A DNA stretch of 57,151 nucleotides from an uncultured Candidatus Actinomarina sp. (GTDB lineage: Bacteria; Actinomycetota; Acidimicrobiia; Actinomarinales; Actinomarinaceae). Shown one piece after another: positions 20,412 through 30,079 of this stretch. A program made the translations under genes and the position numbers. Within the stretch, counting starts at the first letter, position 1. Each line of letters starts with the position of its first letter. Below the pieces are notes generated by a model. That model searched no databases, was not told the DNA's origin, and saw only the letters and a program-made list of their open reading frames with translations. The stretch lies in NCBI GenBank assembly GCA_902609285.1, contig CACLRL010000007.1, positions 1 through 57,151 on the forward strand. The letters run 5' to 3'.

Positions 20412-21545
20412 CTATACCTCAACCAGGTTTGTAAATAGCTTTTTGTAAAGATGAAAAGTATTTTTTAAATTATATTTTTCAAAAACGAAATCTTTACCTT
20501 TTTGCCCTTTAGTCACTGCTATATCTTTTTCATTAATAATTTTGGCAATTTTAGATTTAATATTGTCTTGTGACACAGGTAAATCTAACAAATATCCTCT
20601 ATCTTCATTTTCTAAAATCTCTTTACAATCTCCAACAGGAGTACACAGAACTGGTATTCCAAAACTCATTGCCTCAAGCAACGAATGTGGCAACCCTTCA
20701 TAGTTTGATGCCTGGATGAAAAGATCAGTATTCAAAAAAATACGATTAATATCTTCTCTGTTAAGTTTCCCATGAAAAACAATGTTATCTTTATAATCAT
20801 ATTTTGATGAAATACTTTTAAGTCGATCTATTTCTGGCCCTTCTCCGACAATGTTTAATTTAATACCTGGATTATTTAAATTTGATATTGCTTTAATTAC
20901 CTTGTCTATATTTTTGTGTGGTACAAGCCTAGATAAAATAGTTATATTCAATTGATTATTTTGAAATATTTTTGTACTTTTCTTTGGCATCCTTACACCA
21001 TTATTTATAGATTCAATTTTATTTTTATATCCTAAATCTATGACGAAGTTTTTAAGGTGTTGAGAGGGTGTCACCACGATATCGGATCTTTTGATACTGA
21101 AGTTTCGTATTTTCTTTTGGAGTAAAATAAATATTCCATTATTGTTTTCTTGAAAATCGTCAAAGCTGTAAGGTGTTTTGGATTTATTATAAGCTCTTTC
21201 CCAAACAGGATCGCCAACAATCTTTCTAATAATCTTTTTTTTCAAAAAGATATTTGCAATTGTTGTTTCTGTGCCAAGACCGTTTACAAATATCAAATCT
21301 TTATCTTTTGCTAATTTATAAATTTTTAGAATTGTACTAAACCAACGATAGGGTAACGGTAAGTTTCTGTTAATTTTACTAACTGAGAACTCATTTTTTA
21401 TCTTCATATTTTGATTGTCAGAAAGAGTCAAAATATCAATCTCATAATTATGTTCATTTTGTAAATGATTTACAATTTCAGGAACGAAAGTGGCAGGCCC
21501 ACCTATATCTGGAGGAAATATTCCTACAGTTACTAGTATCTTCAT
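20412..21545 (-). CDS. Glycosyltransferase family 4
   Basis: FPPDIGGPATFVPEIVNHL; LSRLVPHKNIDKVIKAI; GEGPEIDRLK; QASNYEGLPHSLLEAMSFGIPVLCTPVGDCKEIL. Confidence 0.92.
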   Translation of the reverse strand: MKILVTVGIFPPDIGGPATFVPEIVNHLQNEHNYEIDILTLSDNQNMKIKNEFSVSKINRNLPLPYRWFSTILKIYKLAKDKDLIFVNGLGTETTIANIFLKKKIIRKIVGDPVWERAYNKSKTPYSFDDFQENNNGIFILLQKKIRNFSIKRSDIVVTPSQHLKNFVIDLGYKNKIESINNGVRMPKKSTKIFQNNQLNITILSRLVPHKNIDKVIKAISNLNNPGIKLNIVGEGPEIDRLKSISSKYDYKDNIVFHGKLNREDINRIFLNTDLFIQASNYEGLPHSLLEAMSFGIPVLCTPVGDCKEILENEDRGYLLDLPVSQDNIKSKIAKIINEKDIAVTKGQKGKDFVFEKYNLKNTFHLYKKLFTNLVEV

Positions 21546-21552
21546 AATTTAT

Positions 21553-22509
21553 TTAATCTTGTCTTTTAAATTCCACAATTTCTTTAATCATTGTTTTGAT
21601 ATCGTAACTTGGCTTAATTCCAGTCGCTTTAATAATTTTATCAATATTTGGAGTTCTTCTACTTGGGTCTTCGAATTTATCACCAAAGACATCTTTGTGG
21701 CTCTTAAACTTAACTTCTGAATTAGAGTTTGCAGTGTCTATAACCAATTGAGCCAAATCTTTAATAGATATTTCTTCAGTTTGACCAATATTATATATTT
21801 CTCCGTAGTTTTTTAATTCAGAAAGTTTTATAAAATAATTAATCACATCTCCAACCCATGTAAAAGACCTTGTTTGGCTACCATCACCGTGGATTATAAT
21901 GTCTTCATTCCTAAGAGCAGATTCTACAAATTTTGGCACGACCATTCCATACTCAGAAACTTGATTTGGACCAATAGTATTAAAAAGCCTAACTATTATT
22001 GGATTTAAATTTCCTGCTTCAAATTCAGATAAAGCTAAAAATTCATCAATCATTTTTGAGACAGCATATGACCACCTCAGTTTTGTAGTCGGCCCAATTA
22101 AACTTTTTGTTTCTTCATCCCAGCTTTCTTCTTGTGATGTTCCATAAATTTCCGATGTAGAAGTAATCAAAACTGGTATGTTATTTTTTTTACATGCTTC
22201 AAATACAATGTGAGTTCCTTGAATATTTGTTAACAGAGAATCACTTAAGTTTTCCATTATGTATTGAACACCTACACCTGCCGCTAAATGAAAGCAAAAA
22301 TCGTAACCTTCAAACATGCTATTTAAATTATTGATATCTTCGAGTTTTGATTTAACGAGATTAATTTTTGGAGAATCATCAAGATTTTCTTCTTTGCCAG
22401 TTGAAAAATCATCAATTATTAATACTTCATCAACTCCATCAGCAATCAATCTTCTTACCAGATTTGAACCAATAAAACCTGCACCACCGGTTACGATAAC
22501 TTTATTCAT
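21553..22509 (-). CDS. NAD-dependent nucleotide-sugar epimerase/dehydratase
   Basis: VIVTGGAGFIGSNLVRRLI; FHLAAGVGV; ITSTSEIYGTS; SYAVSKMIDEF. Confidence 0.9.
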   Translation of the reverse strand: MNKVIVTGGAGFIGSNLVRRLIADGVDEVLIIDDFSTGKEENLDDSPKINLVKSKLEDINNLNSMFEGYDFCFHLAAGVGVQYIMENLSDSLLTNIQGTHIVFEACKKNNIPVLITSTSEIYGTSQEESWDEETKSLIGPTTKLRWSYAVSKMIDEFLALSEFEAGNLNPIIVRLFNTIGPNQVSEYGMVVPKFVESALRNEDIIIHGDGSQTRSFTWVGDVINYFIKLSELKNYGEIYNIGQTEEISIKDLAQLVIDTANSNSEVKFKSHKDVFGDKFEDPSRRTPNIDKIIKATGIKPSYDIKTMIKEIVEFKRQD

Positions 22510-23485
22510 TTATATATACCAATTCTTTTAAATAACTTTCATTTTCTTTGTACCACGAAACTGTTTTTGCAATACCTTCCTCTATTTTAGTTGTAGGCTC
22601 CCACCCAATAGTATTTTTAATATTTTCTAGATTTGGACGAACTACGTCTGGATCTTTGTATGCTCTTTCTAAGTTCTCAATTTTTGCACTTTTTCCTGTA
22701 AACTTTTCTATTAATTTGATTACATCATTTAAAGAAACTGTGATATTTGAACCCACATTGAAGGTATTTGACTTTTCTAGTCCAGACATTTTTCTAAGGG
22801 CAGCGATAACATCTTCAATAAATGTAAATGATCTTTGTTGTTCTCCATTTCCAAAAACTTTTACTTCTTTTTCATTCATAATCCAGTGTATAAACCTTAA
22901 TATTGACATATCAGGTCTCCCATAAGGGCCATATACAGTGAAAAATCTTGAAATAATTAATTTTGTATTCGTATCTTCAAGAATTATTTTTGATAATGAT
23001 TCACCAGATAATTTAGTGCTTGCATAAACAGAGGGTGGTTTTATTTTCTCGTCTTTTTCCTCAACCATTAAATCCTGACCGCTATCACCATATATTGATG
23101 ATGTTGATGCAAGAATCAACTCTGGAATTTGCATTTGTTTAGAAAAATTAGAAATGTTTGCAGTTGCAAATGTATTATCTTCAATATAACTTTGTGGGTC
23201 TAGAAAGCTTTGTCTGACTCCTGCTCTTGCTGCCATATGATAGATTGTTGAAATCTCATAATTTTTTATTTCATTTAAGCTATCTTGTTCATTTAGATTA
23301 TTATTTAAAAAAACAAAATTTTCCTTTTTTTCTAACTCTTCTAATCTTTTTTGTTTTAACTTGACGTCATATGCATTATTTAATGAGTCAATTCCAATTA
23401 CAGTTTTGTCATCATCTAAGAGAGTATTTGATAAGTGATACCCAATAAATCCAGAACAGCCGGTAACTACTACTTTATTATCCAC
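22502..23485 (-). CDS. NAD-dependent epimerase, UDP-glucuronate 4-epimerase-like
   Basis: VVVTGCSGFIGYHLSNTLL; IDSLNNAYDVKLKQKRLEEL; MAARAGVRQSFLDPQSYIEDN; TVYGPYGRPDMS. Confidence 0.85.
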   Translation of the reverse strand: MDNKVVVTGCSGFIGYHLSNTLLDDDKTVIGIDSLNNAYDVKLKQKRLEELEKKENFVFLNNNLNEQDSLNEIKNYEISTIYHMAARAGVRQSFLDPQSYIEDNTFATANISNFSKQMQIPELILASTSSIYGDSGQDLMVEEKDEKIKPPSVYASTKLSGESLSKIILEDTNTKLIISRFFTVYGPYGRPDMSILRFIHWIMNEKEVKVFGNGEQQRSFTFIEDVIAALRKMSGLEKSNTFNVGSNITVSLNDVIKLIEKFTGKSAKIENLERAYKDPDVVRPNLENIKNTIGWEPTTKIEEGIAKTVSWYKENESYLKELVYINE

Positions 23486-23584
23486 TTAGTATATGCTAAC
23501 AAAACTAATTATTATTCTGATAAAAGAATTAAATACTATTTATATGTATTTTTTAGGTAATATCTTTAATAATGGGGGTTATAA

Positions 23585-24760
23585 ATAAATACGCTTAAAA
23601 GCCTTTCACCTTTATACTTTCTTTTTTTCATTTCAATAATTCCTCACTTTGATCTCATTCCTGGATTTATCCATACAGACGATGTTCCTGTATTGCTATT
23701 TTTTGTAGGAGCAATATATCTATTTGTTAAAAGTAAGAATTTTTCCTTAATAATTGAAAAATACATGTATTTTCTGTTTTTTATTTTTTATTTAATTGTT
23801 CAAAATCTTTTTGTCAAAGGTGAATTCTTACACTCTGAAATATTACGTTTTGGATTTTATCTATTAATTTTTATATTTATATCAACATTTGGACAAAAAA
23901 ATTATATAAATACTTTCCCGTACTACCTATTTTTATTTTTAACTTCGTTTTCAATGATTTCATATCTATTTTCAATAAACCTTGGTAAAGATATATACGA
24001 GACATGGAATATTGGCATTAACCTAAGTGACATAGATTATATCAAAGGTAGAACAAATGGATTTCAAGCAGGGGGTCCAAATAGCTTCGCTGATTTAATT
24101 ACCATAACCGCTGTCTATTCAATGTTTAGAATGGATAAAAAGTACTTACAAGTCATTATTCCATTTTCAATTGTTGGCTGTTTTTTTACTTACTCTCGTT
24201 TCTCTTTACTTATATTGGTTCTATTTATATTTTTGAGGATCAGCATCGAAAATAAAAAGTCTACTGGATTACTGCTCTTAATTGGTTCATTATTGATATG
24301 CGTCAATTTTGGATTAGTTGAAAGATTTTCTCAAGATGATAATAGCGGAGTCCAAGACAGGGTTGAGATGCAATCAGGAACATTAGAGTTTGTAGCTGAT
24401 GATTCTCTTGTAAATAATATTTTTGGAAGAGGATTTGATACATTTGTAGTGAAAGGCAATCAAGTGCTTGATTCAAAAAATTTTGATGACAATCCTTTCT
24501 CCTATGGTCCACATAATTCATACTTATTTATATTTTTAAATTATGGGATTATCGGTCTTTTATTATTTATATTGATTTTTAAAGATCTTATATTAAATCT
24601 TGTAAAATTTAGAGATTTTAAAAATTACTCACCGAACTTGATGGCTGTTATAGCATTTCTTGTTTTAAGTCTATCTAGTGATCTGTTACAAAATCATTCT
24701 GTATCTTGGTTTTTTTATTTTAGCTACTTCTTGTATCTGAATGAGAAAGAGAATTCTTGA
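23585..24760 (+). CDS. O-antigen polymerase/ligase (Wzy/WaaL-like); true N-terminus likely upstream of the ORF-track start at 23693, with a non-canonical start
   Basis: Polytopic; GRTNGFQAGGPN shared with the 11168 protein; GRGFDTF...GPHNSYLFIFLNYGIIG. Frame open back to 23585, but no ATG/GTG/TTG/CTG between the stop at 23582-23584 and TTG 23693. Confidence 0.75.
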   Translation: MNTLKSLSPLYFLFFISIIPHFDLIPGFIHTDDVPVLLFFVGAIYLFVKSKNFSLIIEKYMYFLFFIFYLIVQNLFVKGEFLHSEILRFGFYLLIFIFISTFGQKNYINTFPYYLFLFLTSFSMISYLFSINLGKDIYETWNIGINLSDIDYIKGRTNGFQAGGPNSFADLITITAVYSMFRMDKKYLQVIIPFSIVGCFFTYSRFSLLILVLFIFLRISIENKKSTGLLLLIGSLLICVNFGLVERFSQDDNSGVQDRVEMQSGTLEFVADDSLVNNIFGRGFDTFVVKGNQVLDSKNFDDNPFSYGPHNSYLFIFLNYGIIGLLLFILIFKDLILNLVKFRDFKNYSPNLMAVIAFLVLSLSSDLLQNHSVSWFFYFSYFLYLNEKENS

Positions 24761-24809
24761 TTTTGAAATACTCTTTTATTAGAAATCTTCAACATATACT
24801 ATATTTAAG

Positions 24810-25742
24810 ATGAATATTTTAGTTGTAGGTGGTGCTGGATACGTTGGTGGTGGAATCGTTGATAAGCTTTCAAAAGATCATGAAGTTACCGTTTATGATT
24901 CTTTAATTTATGAAACTTCATACCGTAAGAAAGTAAATTTTATTCTTGGTGACATAAGAGATTCTTCAAAATTAAATAGTATTTTAAGCGACTTTGATGT
25001 TGTAGTTTGGCTAGCAGCATTAGTAGGTGATGGAGCGTGTGCTATTAACCCAGAACTAACTCATGAAATTAATACAGAAAGTGTAAAAAATCTTGTTCAA
25101 AATTTTGATAAAAGAATTGTGTTTTTGTCAACCTGTTCAGTTTATGGGGCTCAAGATGGAATCTTGACTGAGTCCTCAGACACAAATCCACTATCTGAAT
25201 ATGCATCATCTAAATTAAAAGCTGAAGAGCATCTCAAAGATTCAAATGCTCTTATTTTTAGGCTTGGAACTCTTTTTGGCATAAGCGATGAATTTTCACG
25301 TGTTCGACTTGATTTAGTTGTCAATATTCTTACTGCCAAAGCACTTATTGATAAAAAAATAAGTGTGTTTGGTGGAGATCAATGGAGACCACTCCTACAT
25401 GTAAATGATGTTTCAAATGCAATAAGTCACTGTTTAAACACCGATGTAACTGGAATATATAATCTTCACTACAAAAATTATAAAATTATAGACATAGCAA
25501 ATGAGATAGAAAAAAAAGTAAAAGATGTTGAAGTAGAGGTAACGCCTATGAGCTTTGAGGATGCAAGAAACTATCAAGTATCTAGTCAAAAATTACTTGA
25601 TGAGACTGGTTTTGAAGCTTCAATAGAACTTATTAAGGGCGTTAATGAAATATATGATCTAATTTTTCATAATAGGATAAAAGACATTACTGATCCTAGG
25701 TATTCAAATCAAAACTTTTTGCAAAAGTTTGGGGTATCTTGA
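24810..25742 (+). CDS. NAD-dependent epimerase/dehydratase
   Basis: MNILVVGGAGYVGGGIVDKL; FLSTCSVYGAQDG; YASSKLKAEEHL; FRLGTLFGISDEFSRVRLDLVVNILTAKAL. Confidence 0.9.
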   Translation: MNILVVGGAGYVGGGIVDKLSKDHEVTVYDSLIYETSYRKKVNFILGDIRDSSKLNSILSDFDVVVWLAALVGDGACAINPELTHEINTESVKNLVQNFDKRIVFLSTCSVYGAQDGILTESSDTNPLSEYASSKLKAEEHLKDSNALIFRLGTLFGISDEFSRVRLDLVVNILTAKALIDKKISVFGGDQWRPLLHVNDVSNAISHCLNTDVTGIYNLHYKNYKIIDIANEIEKKVKDVEVEVTPMSFEDARNYQVSSQKLLDETGFEASIELIKGVNEIYDLIFHNRIKDITDPRYSNQNFLQKFGVS

Positions 25743-26185
25743 ATATAAAAAGATATGAAAGAGGATTTTCTGAAGATCACAGAGGTAGTGTTGAGTTTTT
25801 TAATGAATTAAATCTAAGTGAGTATAAAAGATTTTATACAGTAACAAATCCAAAAATAGGAACTGTAAGAGCATGGCATGGGCATAAAAAAGAAAAAAAA
25901 CTCATCAAGGTATTATCAGGAAATTTTTTGATTGGTGTTATCTCAATAGACGATTGGGAAAATCCCAATAAGACATTGAAGCCAGAGATGATTGAAATGA
26001 ATTTAAATTCAGATTTATTGTCAATTCCGGAGGGATATGCAAATGGAGCCATGAACCTTGAAGAAAATAGTAAAATTATGTATTTTTCTTCTTTAAGCTT
26101 AGAAGATTCTCTTAATGACGATTATCGCTTTGATTCAAAATATTGGGATCCTTGGACAAGTAATGGGGGTGAATTATTTGAGTAA
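25739..26185 (+). CDS. RmlC-like cupin (dTDP-sugar 3,5-epimerase-like)
   Basis: DHRGSVEFFNELNL...RAWHGHKKEKKLIKVLSGNFLIGVISIDD...IPEGYANGAMNLEENSKIMYFSS. Confidence 0.85.
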   Translation: MNIKRYERGFSEDHRGSVEFFNELNLSEYKRFYTVTNPKIGTVRAWHGHKKEKKLIKVLSGNFLIGVISIDDWENPNKTLKPEMIEMNLNSDLLSIPEGYANGAMNLEENSKIMYFSSLSLEDSLNDDYRFDSKYWDPWTSNGGELFE

Positions 26186-27083
26186 TATCTTAATCCTTGG
26201 TTCTACTGGTATGTTAGGAAAGATGGTTTCATTAGTTTTTTCTGAATATTCCGATGACAATTTATTTTTTACATCACGTTCTAAAAACAAATTCAATAAT
26301 GAATTGAATGGCGAAAAGATTATTTTTAATCCGAATAACGATAACTTTGATGATTTATGTGAGAAAATAAACCCTAATTTTGTCATAAATTGTATCGGTG
26401 CAATTAAACCAACAATTACGGAAAAAAAAGAATCAATTAATAACGCAATCTCGATAAATTCCTTCTTTCCACTTAAAATTTCAAAAAAAAGTGCCGATTT
26501 GAGTTTTAACTATATTCAAATTGGGACGGACTGTGTATTTTCTGGATTAGAAGGGGGATACATTGAAACGTCTACAACTGACGCAACAGATGTATATGGG
26601 AAAACAAAAATTGTGGGAGAAATATTTAGTAAAAACAAAACGCTAATACGTTCAAGCATTGTTGGACCAGAAAGCGGAAGAGGAATGTCTTTGCTTAATT
26701 GGTTCGTAAAAACAGAAGAACCAGAAGTGAATGGATTTACAGACCACGAATGGAATGGCGTCACTACTTTAAATTTTGCAAAAATTGTTTTAGGTATAAC
26801 AAAAAATGAACAAACTGGAATAAAATTACAACACTTGGTACCAAGTGACAGGGTAAACAAATATGAGTTACTTTTACTTTTCCAAGAATTCTTTTCAAAG
26901 GAAGTAAAAATAAATGATGTTGTATCAGATAACAAAGTTGATAGAACTTTAGACACAATTGATCCATTAGCTAATCAAGAACTCTGGAAAATGGGTGGTT
27001 ATATGGAAATTCCATCTATAAGAGAAAATATTTCTGAGTTGGCAGATTTCAAAGGAACAAAAAAAATATTGGAGTTCAAATGA
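26163..27083 (+). CDS. RmlD-like SDR reductase
   Basis: NILILGSTGMLGKMVSLVF; VINCIGAIKPT; IQIGTDCVFSGLEGGYIET; DVYGKTKIVGE. Confidence 0.87.
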   Translation: MGVNYLSNILILGSTGMLGKMVSLVFSEYSDDNLFFTSRSKNKFNNELNGEKIIFNPNNDNFDDLCEKINPNFVINCIGAIKPTITEKKESINNAISINSFFPLKISKKSADLSFNYIQIGTDCVFSGLEGGYIETSTTDATDVYGKTKIVGEIFSKNKTLIRSSIVGPESGRGMSLLNWFVKTEEPEVNGFTDHEWNGVTTLNFAKIVLGITKNEQTGIKLQHLVPSDRVNKYELLLLFQEFFSKEVKINDVVSDNKVDRTLDTIDPLANQELWKMGGYMEIPSIRENISELADFKGTKKILEFK

Positions 27084-28237
27084 AAGATCTTGCAATCATT
27101 CTAGGAATAAGGCCAGACGTTATAAGAGCAAGTAAAATAATCAAACTTTTATCTGAAAACAACAATATTACTTTTGATTTTATTTGGTCAGGCCAGCATT
27201 ATTCGGAGAACATGAAAGATGTTTTCTTCAAGCAACTTAATGTACCAGAACCAGATGTTGAATTTGAAATCGATACTAAAAGTGATGCTTCCACAGTCTC
27301 ATCGGTAATCAAAAATACATTCAATCATCTGGAAAACAATAGTTATAAAGCTGTAGTTTTTCTAGGTGATACTAATACGGTAATGGGGAGTATTGGTGCT
27401 GCACAGCAAAATGTCCCAATTGTTCATATTGAAGGATGTATGCGTTCATACGATTGGAGAATGCCAGAAGAAAAATATAGAAAAACTATAGATCACTTAT
27501 CAGACAGGATATATGCATATCTTCATTCATATAAATTGCAGGGCCTTAATGAGGGAATTTCTGAAGATATCATCAAAGTTACTGGAAACCCAATAGTTGA
27601 TATTATTCAAGAAAATCAAAGCATTTTTGACTCTGGATATGAAACCTTAGATAGTAAGGTTTTAGATTTTACAGGGGAGGGTGAATTCTTATTGGCTACA
27701 TCTCATAGGAGAGAGAATATCTTAAATTTAGATTCTCTAAATAATATTGTAAATTTATTTAATTCTTCTGATATGAAAATAGTATTTCCTGCAGGATATA
27801 AAACTCAGGAAATGCTGGAATCATATGATTTAAAACTTAATTCAAACGTTTTGATGATTGATCCCTTAGGGTATCTCGAATTTATGTATCTTTTAAAGAA
27901 ATCTACTTTTGTTATGAGTGATTCTGGAACAGTGGTTGAAGAAGCCTGCATTATGAATGTACCCTCTATTCAAATGAGATACTCTACGGAACGTCCTGAA
28001 GTATATGATGTTGGTGCTTCTATAAAATTTGATCCTTCCTTAAAAATTAGTGACTTTCAAGGCTACATAGATAAAGTCGTGAAATTAGTAGATACAAAAT
28101 GGGAGCAACCATTTGGAGATGGAAAAGCATCAAATAATATTGTTGATGATCTTTTAGAGTTATCTGATTCAAACAGTTTTCATAAACACAACAAAGAAAA
28201 TTATCCATTTGACATTTCAAATTCATTTAAAGAATGA
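27080..28237 (+). CDS. UDP-N-acetylhexosamine 2-epimerase family (closer to FnlC/CapG/WbjD than to WecB)
   Basis: GIRPDVIRASKIIKLL; GQHYSENM; LGDTNTVMG; HIEGCMRSYDWRMPEEKYRK; HRRENI; MSDSGTVVEEACIMNVPSIQMRYSTERPE. Confidence 0.87.
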   Translation: MKDLAIILGIRPDVIRASKIIKLLSENNNITFDFIWSGQHYSENMKDVFFKQLNVPEPDVEFEIDTKSDASTVSSVIKNTFNHLENNSYKAVVFLGDTNTVMGSIGAAQQNVPIVHIEGCMRSYDWRMPEEKYRKTIDHLSDRIYAYLHSYKLQGLNEGISEDIIKVTGNPIVDIIQENQSIFDSGYETLDSKVLDFTGEGEFLLATSHRRENILNLDSLNNIVNLFNSSDMKIVFPAGYKTQEMLESYDLKLNSNVLMIDPLGYLEFMYLLKKSTFVMSDSGTVVEEACIMNVPSIQMRYSTERPEVYDVGASIKFDPSLKISDFQGYIDKVVKLVDTKWEQPFGDGKASNNIVDDLLELSDSNSFHKHNKENYPFDISNSFKE

Positions 28238-29397
28238 AGAAAATTTTATTTCACTCTTTAACAATACCTCCAGACAACGTCTCAACAGGAATGTTGGTTG
28301 CTGAGATAGCAGATGGTTTTAAAGAAATGGGTGTTGATGTCGAGATATTAGCAAGTTCACCCCAATATAATACTGAAAATAATGACAACTCAACTTTAGA
28401 TAAATACTACACATCATCATATAAAGACATAAACATAACACATATAAATTCATCAAACAGGAGCTTCAATAAGGTAACAAGATTTTTTCAATGGATAACA
28501 TTTCACTATCAAACAATTAAATTTTTATCTAAAAACAAAAATCATTACTCTCATATTTTCATATTTAGTTATCCACCAACCATGAATTTGGTTGTAATTT
28601 ATATTAAGAAATTTTTAAAAATTAAAGTCACATACTCATGCTGGGAACTTTATCCAGAAATTGCTAACAAAACATTTAAAACTAATTCTGGAATTTTATT
28701 TAATATTTTTAAAAAAATTGATTCTTATGCAATGAAACTTGCTGATAATTTGGTTGTAAACTCTTCAGAATTAAAAACATATCTAATTAACAATCGTGGA
28801 TTAAAAGATAAAGAAATTAAATCAATTTATCACTTTTCACCCTATGAAATATCTAACGAAAATCCAAAACTAGATAAAAAAATAATTTTGTATGCTGGCA
28901 ATATGGGAAAGCCACAAAATATTAAAGAATTTATTAATACATTTAATTCAATTAAAGAGGTGAGTTGGAAATTAGAATTTTTTGGTGCAGGAGAAGAATT
29001 TGATTCGATTAAGGATTTAGAGAATGAGCAATTAAGTGTTTTTGAACATTTGCCAAGAAATGAATTGTACGAGAAAACAAAAGATATTCCTGTGGCACTT
29101 ATTTCATTAGATAAAGACATTACTGTAGAAGGCTTTCCTGGAAAAACTTTTGATTATCTTTCAATGAATAAAGTTCTGATTTGTTTTGCCAATAGTGACT
29201 CTGCAGTTTCAAAATTTATTGATAAATTTGAACTAGGCTTTACTATCGACCCAAATGATAAAACCTCTATGGGAACTATATTTGATAAACTAAATGATCA
29301 ATCACTACTTTTGAATTATCAAAAAAACATAAACAATCTCAATAAAAATATTCTAAATAAATCGAAGGTAATTGAGGATTACTACTCCCTAATTTAA
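28234..29397 (+). CDS. Glycosyltransferase (WbuB-like GT4)
   Basis: Follows the FnlC-like gene with a 4-bp overlap; PPDNVSTGMLVAEIADGFKEMGVDVEILAS; ILYAGNMGKPQNIKEFI; FFGAGEEFDSIK. Confidence 0.85.
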   Translation: MKKILFHSLTIPPDNVSTGMLVAEIADGFKEMGVDVEILASSPQYNTENNDNSTLDKYYTSSYKDINITHINSSNRSFNKVTRFFQWITFHYQTIKFLSKNKNHYSHIFIFSYPPTMNLVVIYIKKFLKIKVTYSCWELYPEIANKTFKTNSGILFNIFKKIDSYAMKLADNLVVNSSELKTYLINNRGLKDKEIKSIYHFSPYEISNENPKLDKKIILYAGNMGKPQNIKEFINTFNSIKEVSWKLEFFGAGEEFDSIKDLENEQLSVFEHLPRNELYEKTKDIPVALISLDKDITVEGFPGKTFDYLSMNKVLICFANSDSAVSKFIDKFELGFTIDPNDKTSMGTIFDKLNDQSLLLNYQKNINNLNKNILNKSKVIEDYYSLI

Positions 29398-30011
29398 TTT
29401 GCCCCTTTTCTTGAAATCACAGAGATAATTGTCTGAAAAAGTATTCTAAAATCAAGGAAAAAGTTGTAGTTTTCTACGTACTCAATATCCCAATAAAGCC
29501 TCTCTTGTAAACTTAAATCTAACCTTCCTTGGACTTGTGCGAGACCAGTTATTCCAGGCTTAACTGAATTTCTCTTTTTTTGATATTCGCCAAGTAGTTT
29601 TGACTCATAAACAACTAACGGTCTAGGGCCAACAGTAGACATTTCTCCTTTTACAACATTTATTACATTAGGCAGTTCATCTAGGGATGTCTTTCTTAAA
29701 AAAAGACCAATTTTGGTTATTCTGTCATCGTTTTCAATTCTTATTGGATTTCCCGGCTCTAAGGAGGGCTCAATTGTTTCGTCATCAGCTAATTTTTTAT
29801 AGTGCTCTTGATGTAAATCCTCGTCAGAGCTTTCATCCATAGTTCTAAATTTAAATAATCTAAAAATCTTACCGTTTCTACCAACTCTTTCTTGGATATA
29901 TATTGCTGGATAACCATCTGAAAAAATTATCAATAGATAAATTATTGGAAAAAAGAATAAAAAAACTGGAATAAGAAAAACCATAATTGTAATGTCAAAA
30001 ATTATTTTCAT
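29394..30011 (-). CDS. Bacterial sugar transferase (short WcaJ/PglC-like phosphoglycosyltransferase)
   Basis: YIQERVGRNGKIFRLFKFRTM; LRKTSLDELPNVINVVKGEMSTVGPRPLV; KPGITGLAQVQGR. Confidence 0.95.
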   Translation of the reverse strand: MKIIFDITIMVFLIPVFLFFFPIIYLLIIFSDGYPAIYIQERVGRNGKIFRLFKFRTMDESSDEDLHQEHYKKLADDETIEPSLEPGNPIRIENDDRITKIGLFLRKTSLDELPNVINVVKGEMSTVGPRPLVVYESKLLGEYQKKRNSVKPGITGLAQVQGRLDLSLQERLYWDIEYVENYNFFLDFRILFQTIISVISRKGAN

Positions 30012-30079
30012 ACAATATTTACTCTAAACTATTCAAATTAATTTACTTGAATAAAAAATATAACATTAGAGTTAGAGAA

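Noticed and set aside
18417-22509. Shared GDGSQTRSF motif in two SDR genes as a DNA repeat
   Set aside because: Nucleotide sequences of the motif regions differ; this is family-level conservation, not a repeat.
23531-23551. AAATAC...GTATTT hairpin followed by T-run in the 23486-23692 intergenic region
   Set aside because: Only a 6-bp AT stem with a 9-nt loop; expected often by chance at this base composition and lies upstream of a gene, not after one.
24760-24810. Sigma70-like promoter (TTGAAA ... TATACT) before the 24810 SDR
   Set aside because: Spacing between candidate boxes is too long (~26 nt); AT-rich sequence makes such matches uninformative.
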